From: Isotricha intestinalis
Lineage: Eukaryota > Ciliophora > Litostomatea > Vestibuliferida > Isotrichidae
DNA length: 19,997 bases
Reading direction: 5' to 3'
Assembly (NCBI GenBank): GCA_023807065.1
Contig: JAJJLU010004037.1
Location: forward strand, 1 to 19,997
Shown here: positions 7,960 to 14,869 of the stretch, piece by piece
How positions within the stretch are numbered: the first letter of the stretch is position 1
Layout: each line of letters starts with the position of its first letter
Translations under genes and position numbers: made by a program
Notes under the pieces: model-generated
The model's database searches: none
What the model saw: the letters and a program-made list of their open reading frames with translations, nothing else
Told to the model about the DNA's origin: nothing

Positions 7960-9477
7960 ATGTCTTTAAAAGACTATGAATTAGGAAAGAAATTAGGTGA
8001 AGGTGCCTTTGGTTCAGTATGTGTAGTAACAAATAAAGTAGATAAAAAAGTATATGCAATGAAAAGAGTTCATCTTTCAAAATTAGATAAAAAAGAAAGA
8101 GAAAACGCTTTAAATGAAATAAGAATATTATATTCATTACACCATAAAAATATAATAGGATATAAAGACGGTTTTTATGATGATTCAACACACACATTAA
8201 ATATTATAATGGAATTAGCTGATGATGGTGACATAGCAGGTAAAATAAAATATAACCAAAAGAAAAAATTACAATTTAAAGAAAACACAATATGGAAAAT
8301 ATTAATTCAAATTATTCAAGGATTAAAATATTTACATGATAATAAAATAATACATAGAGATTTAAAAAGTGCAAATATATTTTTAATGAAAAATGGAGTA
8401 ATAAAAATAGGTGATTTAAATGTATCAAAATTAACAAATGATAATGCAAAAACTCAAACAGGAACACCATATTATGCAGCACCAGAAATATGGGTTGATA
8501 AACCATATAATAATAAAGTAGATATATGGAGTGTTGGATGTATTATATATGAAATGTGTGCTTTATGTCCTCCTTTCAGAGGAACTAGTCTTCCTAATTT
8601 AGCTTTAAATATTAAGAAAGGTGTTTATCCTCCTATTCCTAAACAATATTCCAAAGAATTATCTCAAATTATCTCTCAAATGCTTATTGTTAATGCAAAT
8701 AATAGAGCTTCTTGTGATCAATTACTTGATAATCATATTATTAAAAGTAAAATGATTAATCAAGATATTTTTCATGAAACTGATGAAAAAAAAGCTAATT
8801 TAATTCAAACAATTAGAATGCCTAAACAGATGAAAGATATTAATAAATATTTACCTCATAAAAAAAAAAGAGAAGAGGAAATGATGATGAACGATGAGTA
8901 TGAAACTATGAAAGCTGCAGAGTTTAAAAAAGTTACTAAAGATAGAAATTCAGTAGCATCAAAAAATAATAGTAAAAATAATAATAGTAATAGTAATAGT
9001 AAAAATAATAATAATAATAGTAAAAATAATAATAATAATAATAAGAATATTAATAATAATAATAATAATGTGCAGAAATTAGTAAATAAAGATAATAATA
9101 CCAAAAACATTCAAGAAATAAAGAGACCTCAATCAGCAAGAAAAGAAGAGAAAAAAGTAGTAAATAATCCAAAGATTAGACCATCTAGTGCTAGAAAAGT
9201 TAACGATAATAAACCAACAGGAAATAATAATAAAGCAAATAGTGCTAAAAATAATTCAAAAAATAATAAAATTGTTCCTAAAAATAAACCTGCTACTCCA
9301 AATCCTTCAAAAAAAATTGGATTTAATAATAATAATTCTAATAAAGTAAAACCAAATGTTGCTAAACCTCAAATAATTAAAAAGAAAGTAGTCATTGAAA
9401 AATATAATTATAATAAAAAAAAGCCAGTCCCTAATGCACCTGCTGGTTATAAACCTAAAATTATGAAAAAAAAATAG
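7960..9477 (+). CDS. NIMA-related (NEK) serine/threonine kinase with DLN in place of DFG
   Basis: A 505-residue protein from the ATG at 7960 to TAG. The kinase domain fills residues 6-261: glycine loop GEGAFGSV (13-20), ATP-binding Lys35 (YAMK), helix-C Glu53 (NEIRIL), catalytic loop HRDLKSAN (132-139), metal-binding DLN (152-154), activation segment TQTGTPYYAAPE (165-176) and DIWSVGCIIYEM. The GTPYYAAPE segment and the NEK-style HRDLKSAN loop place it among the NEKs, which control cilium length, ciliary disassembly and basal-body/centrosome behaviour. All catalytic residues are present, so it should be active; DLN instead of DFG occurs in other protist NEKs. Residues from about 325 to the end are Asn/Ser/Lys-rich, basic (predicted disordered), with repeated RP-x-SAR-K motifs that look like microtubule-binding or targeting sequence. 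Synonymous third positions change sharply from A to T near 8555. Confidence 0.93.
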   Translation: MSLKDYELGKKLGEGAFGSVCVVTNKVDKKVYAMKRVHLSKLDKKERENALNEIRILYSLHHKNIIGYKDGFYDDSTHTLNIIMELADDGDIAGKIKYNQKKKLQFKENTIWKILIQIIQGLKYLHDNKIIHRDLKSANIFLMKNGVIKIGDLNVSKLTNDNAKTQTGTPYYAAPEIWVDKPYNNKVDIWSVGCIIYEMCALCPPFRGTSLPNLALNIKKGVYPPIPKQYSKELSQIISQMLIVNANNRASCDQLLDNHIIKSKMINQDIFHETDEKKANLIQTIRMPKQMKDINKYLPHKKKREEEMMMNDEYETMKAAEFKKVTKDRNSVASKNNSKNNNSNSNSKNNNNNSKNNNNNNKNINNNNNNVQKLVNKDNNTKNIQEIKRPQSARKEEKKVVNNPKIRPSSARKVNDNKPTGNNNKANSAKNNSKNNKIVPKNKPATPNPSKKIGFNNNNSNKVKPNVAKPQIIKKKVVIEKYNYNKKKPVPNAPAGYKPKIMKKK

Positions 9478-9543
9478 ATATAATCTTAAAAAAAAATTTT
9501 TTTATTTCATTAATTAAATAATTTTATTTACTTTTTTATATAA

Positions 9544-10005
9544 TTAAAGTAATTTTCTTCCTGAACGATATTTAATTAAAAAGTCTTTTGCTTCATTTAT
9601 TTTACTTGAAATATATGTTGAACCTCCTGAATCTGGATGATTTAACATCATTAATTTTTTATATGATTCTCTTATTTTTTTTATGTTTTCATTATCTGAA
9701 ACATTTAATATTAAACATGCTTCTCTTAAATTCATTTTATTTTGAAATCCTCCTTTATAATATCTTCCTAATACTCCTCCTATATTTCTTGGAATTATAA
9801 AAATTTGAGGATTTCTTCTTCTTAAAAAAGATAAACATTTTATTATTATATATGATGATATTATTGTTATTGGAATTTTTCTTATTATTTTATATAATAT
9901 TGGATGCTTTATTTCATTTATATTTATTATTTGATTATTTTTTACTTCTTCTTTATTATTAGTTTTATTTATATTATTTTCATTTGTTGAATTGTTTTTA
10001 TCCAT
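9544..10005 (-). CDS. PAM18: Mitochondrial import motor J-protein Pam18/Tim14
   Basis: A 153-residue protein from the ATG at 10005 to TAA. An Asn-rich N-terminus is followed by one membrane segment (about 44-61, [18 protein letters not shown]) and then a C-terminal J domain. The signature is very clear: [19 protein letters not shown] (82-100), the HPD motif (123-125) that stimulates Hsp70 ATPase, then GGS-x-YIS-x-KINEAK. This is the Tim14/DNAJC19 pattern, and HPD separates it from its inactive partner Pam16. Pam18 sits in the inner membrane and activates mitochondrial Hsp70 at the TIM23 channel to pull preproteins into the matrix. Its presence implies a mitochondrion or a related organelle that still imports proteins. 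The N-terminal tail is longer than in animals. It is 67 bp from the convergent kinase gene, so their 3' ends are close. Confidence 0.93.
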   Translation of the reverse strand: MDKNNSTNENNINKTNNKEEVKNNQIININEIKHPILYKIIRKIPITIISSYIIIKCLSFLRRRNPQIFIIPRNIGGVLGRYYKGGFQNKMNLREACLILNVSDNENIKKIRESYKKLMMLNHPDSGGSTYISSKINEAKDFLIKYRSGRKLL

Positions 10006-10134
10006 TTTAAAAATATTTACTTTATAAATATTTTACATTATTTATCAAAAAGATAAAAAAATATTTTATATATTATATTATTTGATATTATCTTCAGATA
10101 AAAATAGCATTTTAACTATAATGAATAAGTCCTT

Positions 10135-10150
10135 TCTTCTTAAAAGAAGA
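10135..10150. repeat. Perfect short inverted repeat between the EFCAB10-like and Pam18 genes
   Basis: TCTTCTT, a 2-nt AA spacer and AAGAAGA form a perfect 7-bp stem. It lies downstream of the EFCAB10-like stop and upstream of the Pam18 start on the minus strand. It could be a 3'-UTR hairpin or a protein site; chance is also possible. Confidence 0.4.
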
Positions 10151-10242
10151 TATAAAAATAAATATAATAAAACAAATAAACAAATAATAATTTCTGTTTA
10201 ATTTAATTATTTTTTTTATTTTAATTTTTTTAAATGCTCTGA

Positions 10243-10659
10243 TTACATTTCTTTTTGTGCAAACCCTAAAAATTTTCCACATAATTCTACAAATTTATCT
10301 TCATCAACTTCAAGTGGAATTTCTTCAGAAGCTTCAGGTAATTCATATTGAAAAGAAGAATTTGCCATTGTTTGAAGTCCTTTAATACATCTTTCTTTGC
10401 TTATTTTTTTTTCTTGTTTTAAATCAAATAATTTAAAAACATTTCTTGCTTCTTCTTCAGTAAAAATTCCTCCTCTTAATCCTTGATTTTTTTGATTTTC
10501 TAATCTTTCAATTAAAAATTCTTTTAAATTTTCTGGTTGTCTATATGCAACTGCTGTTGCTAAATCTTCAAATAATTCAACTAATCTATTTTTTTTTATA
10601 TATTCATCTGCTTCATTTACTAAATTATTATCTGCTAATTGAAAAGCATTTGATGACAT
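10243..10659 (-). CDS. EFCAB10-like ciliary protein (DPY30/RIIa dimerisation domain plus EF-hand-like region)
   Basis: A 138-residue protein from the ATG at 10659 to TAA. Residues about 15-52 form a DPY30/RIIa docking-and-dimerisation motif (ADEYIKKNRLVELFEDLATAV, then QPENLKEFLIERL). This four-helix dimer binds amphipathic helices of anchoring proteins. Residues about 63-100 resemble one EF-hand (GIFTEEEARNVFKLFDLKQEKKISKERCIKGL). The loop D-L-K-Q-E-K-K-I-S lacks most acidic ligands, so calcium binding is unlikely. Length and order match EFCAB10, a small protein found only in ciliated organisms and associated with axonemal complexes such as radial spokes and the central apparatus. In radial spokes such domains dock to AKAP-like proteins. 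Single exon, 237 bp from Pam18. The family assignment is from pattern recognition; the RIIa motif is the secure part. Confidence 0.85.
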   Translation of the reverse strand: MSSNAFQLADNNLVNEADEYIKKNRLVELFEDLATAVAYRQPENLKEFLIERLENQKNQGLRGGIFTEEEARNVFKLFDLKQEKKISKERCIKGLQTMANSSFQYELPEASEEIPLEVDEDKFVELCGKFLGFAQKEM

Positions 10660-10785
10660 CTTATCAGTTATTTATTTATATTAAAAAAATATTTTAATTT
10701 TAATTCAATTTTTTAAATTTTTATATGTTTCATACATTAATATATAATAAATTATTTTTTTTTATTTGGATTCATATTTTAAGTT

Positions 10786-11502
10786 TTATAAACTTCTACA
10801 TTTTTTAATAAAGTAATCTAATTCAGAAATAAATTGTTTTAATTCTAAACCTTCAATTTGTCCTTTTCTTAAATGTTCATCAATACTAGGTAAATTTCTT
10901 AATTGATGAAAATAATCAATAATAACATTATATTTCTTTATTTTATCTTCTTTATTTAAATCAATTCCTTTAGGATTATAATAAACACTTTCTTTAGTTT
11001 GAATAATAACATTATAATACAATTTCAAAATATTCCAAGCAGCTAAACACCCATTTTTAAAATAAATATCATATTTAGAATTAATCATTTTTATAATAGA
11101 AGGAAATAAAATTAAAACATCTTCAGATCTAATATCAATCTTTTTTAAATCAGTTTGAATAAAAGCATAATTTAAAACGTCATTTGATAAACCTAAATCA
11201 TTTAATTCACCCATAACTCCAAAAGCTTCAGACTTACTATAATTATTATTCCAAACTGTATTTATTGTTTTTAAATTACCTATTCTTGATTTAATTATTT
11301 GACAAAATTGACTATTTTGTTTTTGGACTTCTTCTATTACTGGAATATCATTTTTTTCTGGTATTTTTTGAGGCTCTTCATTTTTAGGAAGAAAGTTGTT
11401 TAAATCTAAATTTAATGGAGATGCGGTGTGATCATTTATATTTGGATCATAACTATTTATATCTATGAAATTTGGGTTATTATTATTATTATTATCTGTC
11501 AT
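10786..11502 (-). CDS. Stand-alone katanin p80 con80 domain protein (KATNBL1-like)
   Basis: A 238-residue protein from the ATG at 11502 to TAA. The first 60 residues are Asn/Pro-rich and disordered. Residues about 65-235 match the katanin p80 C-terminal con80 domain. The fold starts CQIIKSRIGNLKTINTVW, continues SEAFGVMGELNDLGLSNDVLNY and has the LFPSIIKMINSKYDIYFKNGC helix pair. It ends LRNLPSIDEHLRKGQIEGLELKQF. con80 binds the N-terminal domain of the katanin p60 AAA ATPase and controls microtubule severing and ASPM binding at minus ends. The WD40 propeller that precedes con80 in p80 is absent, so this is the KATNBL1 type, which competes with or replaces p80 as regulator. In ciliates severing is needed for cilia and cortical arrays. 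Third-position usage changes from A to T near 11260. Confidence 0.85.
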   Translation of the reverse strand: MTDNNNNNNPNFIDINSYDPNINDHTASPLNLDLNNFLPKNEEPQKIPEKNDIPVIEEVQKQNSQFCQIIKSRIGNLKTINTVWNNNYSKSEAFGVMGELNDLGLSNDVLNYAFIQTDLKKIDIRSEDVLILFPSIIKMINSKYDIYFKNGCLAAWNILKLYYNVIIQTKESVYYNPKGIDLNKEDKIKKYNVIIDYFHQLRNLPSIDEHLRKGQIEGLELKQFISELDYFIKKCRSL

Positions 11503-11690
11503 TTTTTAATTTTAAATAATTTAAAATATTAATTAAGATTTATTTTAGAGAATTATATATTATTTTTTTTAGTTTGGAAAATTAGTTTCTTATATTTTTT
11601 GGAATTTAATTAAAAAATATAAAGTAAAATTCAAAGTGTTATTATATAATTTATTAAATAATAATATTCATATTATCATATAAATATATA

Positions 11691-13094
11691 TTAATTTCCC
11701 TCAATCTCATTTTTAATTTCAACACAACCACTTAAAGCTTTACTTTCATTATCATAACTATCAATAGCAATAATAGAAATATTATATAATCCACTTTTTA
11801 ATCTTTCAGGAACTTTTAAAGTAATAATTTCACTCCATTCATTTCTCATTTTAAAAAAATCAGAATAATAAAAAAAATGCCTATACAAATCTATATCTAA
11901 CAATCTATAAATAACTAAATAACTATGAACATAAAGTTCATGATAAGCTTGTTTAAAATATATTTTACTAAAAACTTTATTTTTAACAACATCATACTTA
12001 ACATTAATAACAGTATTATTTAACCAATAAGGTTTTTTATATTTATTTTTCATATCTAAATAATTATACTTAAAATTAACTTTAAAAGCAGGAAATTCAT
12101 AAATCCAATATTTATTATAATATTCTCCGCTTCTGAAAAATATTCTTTTAAATAAAATCTTTTCATCATTAATTTCCATAATAATTCCCATAGGATTTTT
12201 CATAGAAATTAATTCATTATCATTTTCATCTTTTGGAATTCTTCCATTATAATAACCATAATCTAAATCAATATAAGATATACTTTGAGTTTGAATAGCA
12301 GTAAATTCTCCTTGATAAAAACTAGTTTCATCCATTAAAGAAGCATGAGAATGACCTGATATAGAAATAATATTTTGATATTTATTAAATAACTTTTTCA
12401 TAATATAATTTCCTTGTTTAAATACATTTGTTCCATAAGCTGTGAATATTGGTCCCATATGTGTTATTATAAATATTGGTTTTGTTGAATTTTCTTTTAA
12501 TGATATATTTATTTGTTCTTCAACCCAATCTTTCATATTGATATTTGATTCATTCATTTCTAATGAACCATTTTCTGAACTCCAAAAAATAAAATGAAAA
12601 CCGTTTATTACTTTATGCATAAATGGCTTTTGCTTTGTGAAAAATTCAAATGTTCTTTGATGTAATTTATTAGGTTTTGATACTCCGTAAAATTCATGAT
12701 TTCCCATTATTAAATTCATTAGTGGTTTTTCTTTTGGATATATTGAATTTAATATTTTATTATATAATAAGTAATTTAATATTATATCTCCATCTACTAT
12801 ATCTCCTGCTATTATTATACTATCTACTTTTTCTTTTTTTAATACTTTTAATGTTTGCTTAAAATTTTGAGTAAATATTTTATATCTGTAATCATTTATT
12901 GATATTGGACTTAATTGAAGATCACTTATTAATGCGATTTTTAATGTTGTTTTATTTATTGTTATTCTTTCTATTGTTTTTGATATTGGGGAATATTGTA
13001 TATAATCATAAATTAGGAATATGATTGTTTCTAGAGTTGTTATTGTAAATAAATATAGAAAAAGGAAACAATTATATTTTAAATGCAAATTCAT
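11691..13094 (-). CDS. Membrane-anchored calcineurin-like metallophosphoesterase
   Basis: A 467-residue protein from the ATG at 13094 to TAA. Residues about 9-30 are a hydrophobic segment (signal anchor or signal peptide). The catalytic domain has the metal motifs in order: SDLQ (57-60), GDIVD (97-101), GNHE (131-134), a lone His in THMGP (His212) and GHSH (247-250). The first motif has Gln where many family members have His (D-x-H); this change is also found in other active phosphoesterase branches, so activity is still likely. The remaining 200 residues look beta-rich, with a predicted all-beta tail (KYDVVKNKVFSKIYFKQAY, then VPERLKSGLYNISIIAIDSYDNES) like an immunoglobulin/FN3-type add-on. 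TMEM62-like and lysosomal protist phosphoesterases share this layout. The substrate is unknown; location is probably membrane or lumen. The gene shows a very sharp synonymous switch at about 12420. Confidence 0.88.
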   Translation of the reverse strand: MNLHLKYNCFLFLYLFTITTLETIIFLIYDYIQYSPISKTIERITINKTTLKIALISDLQLSPISINDYRYKIFTQNFKQTLKVLKKEKVDSIIIAGDIVDGDIILNYLLYNKILNSIYPKEKPLMNLIMGNHEFYGVSKPNKLHQRTFEFFTKQKPFMHKVINGFHFIFWSSENGSLEMNESNINMKDWVEEQINISLKENSTKPIFIITHMGPIFTAYGTNVFKQGNYIMKKLFNKYQNIISISGHSHASLMDETSFYQGEFTAIQTQSISYIDLDYGYYNGRIPKDENDNELISMKNPMGIIMEINDEKILFKRIFFRSGEYYNKYWIYEFPAFKVNFKYNYLDMKNKYKKPYWLNNTVINVKYDVVKNKVFSKIYFKQAYHELYVHSYLVIYRLLDIDLYRHFFYYSDFFKMRNEWSEIITLKVPERLKSGLYNISIIAIDSYDNESKALSGCVEIKNEIEGN

Positions 13095-13601
13095 TATAAA
13101 GAATAAAGAGAATTAATTTTTTATTATTTATCATGAAATTAAAATAATAAATATGATTTTAATCATAAACCCTAAATAAAATAAAAAACATACATCAAAA
13201 AACATGAAAATGTCATAATCAAAAATAAAAGAAAAGAAAAAAAATATAAGGAAAATATTAAAAAATTTTTATTTCTTATCTTTATCATAAGGATTTCCTT
13301 GTGTGAAACACATTTACTATATATTCCAACTGATTGATATTAGTACAAATAAAAAAAAGGATAACAAAAGAAGATTTTTGAAAACCAACTATACTGACTT
13401 GAATAATAATAACATTTAATTTTAACAATTTATCTTTATTAAAGTTTTTTGAATCTTATTCTACAAACTTTACTTTATTTTTCTTTATTGTATTTTGTTA
13501 TTTTTAATTATCTTTTACTATATAAATATATTATTAAAAAATAATTTCCTTTTACTTAATAAAAAATATAATTAAATTAAACATAAAAATTATTTTATTT
13601 G
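13095..13601. other. Divergent intergenic region of about 500 bp
   Basis: It lies between the start of the metallophosphoesterase (minus) and that of the pectin-acetylesterase-like gene (plus), so it should hold both promoters. The middle part (about 13270-13420) has more G and C than the flanks and contains two adjacent small hairpins. I compared it by eye with U1-U6 snRNA, tRNA and C/D-box signatures and found no match. No open frame of note. Confidence 0.5.
13289..13312. promoter_or_regulatory. Two back-to-back small hairpins
   Basis: AAGGATTTCCTT (13289-13300) can pair AAGGA with TCCTT. It overlaps by one base TGTGTGAAACACA (13300-13312), which pairs TGTGT with ACACA around GAA. They sit in the less AT-rich core of a promoter region between divergent genes. 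They may be a binding site or part of a small RNA; no family recognised. Confidence 0.3.
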
Positions 13602-14846
13602 ATGTCTTTAATATCAAAAATTATATTGCTACTAACCTCTTTAATAATTTTATTATTAGGTTATCTAATATCAACAGAAATAGAATTCACTCCAAAATTT
13701 ATAGAACTTCCTTTAGAATCAAAAGCAAAATGTTTAGACGGTTCTCCATATAAATTTATGTATATTAAAGGAAGAGATTCAGGAATAAAAAACTTTTTAT
13801 TATATTTTGAAGGGGGAAGTTGGTGTGGAACTGATGTAAAACCAAAACCAACAATTGAATCATGTAGACAAAGAGCATTAACAAATTTAGGTAAAAATAC
13901 TTTTGGAATTAATTTAAAAGTTATTTTCTCTCGTTTTACTAGATTTTTTTCAAATAAAGAAAAATACAATCCTTCATTTTATAATTGGAATAAAATCTTT
14001 ATTAAATATTGCGATGGATTAGGTCATATTAGTAATACTAATTCTTATGGATTATATTTTAATGGATTAAATAATACTTTAGGAGTTTTAAATTATTTAA
14101 AAAAAAATTTCGATTTTGAAAAAGCAGAAAATGTTGTTATTTCAGGTTATTCTGCAGGAGGATTAGCAGCTTTAATTTATAGTAATTTTATAAATAATTT
14201 AACAATTAAAAAAAATAATACTATTGTTATTGCTGATAGTGGTTTTGTTAATTTAATTGATTATGATAAAATAAAAGAAGGTGAAGATGATATTAGATTT
14301 GTATTTAAAAATGTAATGAAATATTCTGGGAATAATGATATTATTTTAAAAACAATATGTAAATATTATAATAATCCAGAAAAAAAATATTTATGTATGT
14401 TACCTGAAGGTTATATTGAACAAATAAAATTACCTGTTTTAATTATTCAAAACTCTTTTGACGCTTGGAAAATGAGACATATATTAAAAGAATCTTGTTT
14501 TTTAACTTATAAATTTCTAAAAGGATGTAATGAGAAACAAAAAGATAATATTATAAAATATGGAGAAAAATTAAATAAGAGAATTGAGGAACATTTTAAA
14601 GTTAGAGATAATTTTAGTTTTTGGATTAATAAACTTTTAGGTCATACATTAACAATATTTAATTATAAAATTTATGGAGATAAATATAAAATTAATAATA
14701 TTACTTTAGGAGATTTTATTAAAGAATGGGTTGATAATAATCTTTATAAAAATAAAAAAAAACATGTTTATTATACTAATCAAAATAATAGTTTAATAGA
14801 TGATTATAAAGATATTTATTGGTATACCTATATTTTACCTTTTTAA
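13602..14846 (+). CDS. Notum/pectin-acetylesterase family carboxylesterase
   Basis: A 414-residue protein. I start at the ATG at 13602; the codon just upstream is TTG and not a eukaryotic start. Residues about 4-23 form a hydrophobic signal peptide or anchor, so the enzyme is secreted, lysosomal or food-vacuolar. Family marks: LLYFEGGSWC (67-75), the oxyanion region; YGLYFNGLNN; the nucleophile elbow SGYSAGG with Ser184; ADSGF after it; Asp287 in NSFDAW; and His348 in LLGHT. Ser-Asp-His spacing resembles that of human Notum. Plant members remove acetyl groups from pectin, Notum removes palmitoleate from Wnt, and protist members are mostly uncharacterised. In a grazing protist, digestion of plant or other polysaccharide esters is a reasonable guess only. 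Cys75, Cys88 and later cysteines could form disulfides as in the family. Confidence 0.9.
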   Translation: MSLISKIILLLTSLIILLLGYLISTEIEFTPKFIELPLESKAKCLDGSPYKFMYIKGRDSGIKNFLLYFEGGSWCGTDVKPKPTIESCRQRALTNLGKNTFGINLKVIFSRFTRFFSNKEKYNPSFYNWNKIFIKYCDGLGHISNTNSYGLYFNGLNNTLGVLNYLKKNFDFEKAENVVISGYSAGGLAALIYSNFINNLTIKKNNTIVIADSGFVNLIDYDKIKEGEDDIRFVFKNVMKYSGNNDIILKTICKYYNNPEKKYLCMLPEGYIEQIKLPVLIIQNSFDAWKMRHILKESCFLTYKFLKGCNEKQKDNIIKYGEKLNKRIEEHFKVRDNFSFWINKLLGHTLTIFNYKIYGDKYKINNITLGDFIKEWVDNNLYKNKKKHVYYTNQNNSLIDDYKDIYWYTYILPF

Positions 14847-14869
14847 ATAAAATTTATTTAAATAAACAA

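Noticed and set aside
13599..13601. TTG as start of the pectin-acetylesterase-like gene
   Set aside because: The next codon is ATG; a TTG start is not expected in a eukaryote.
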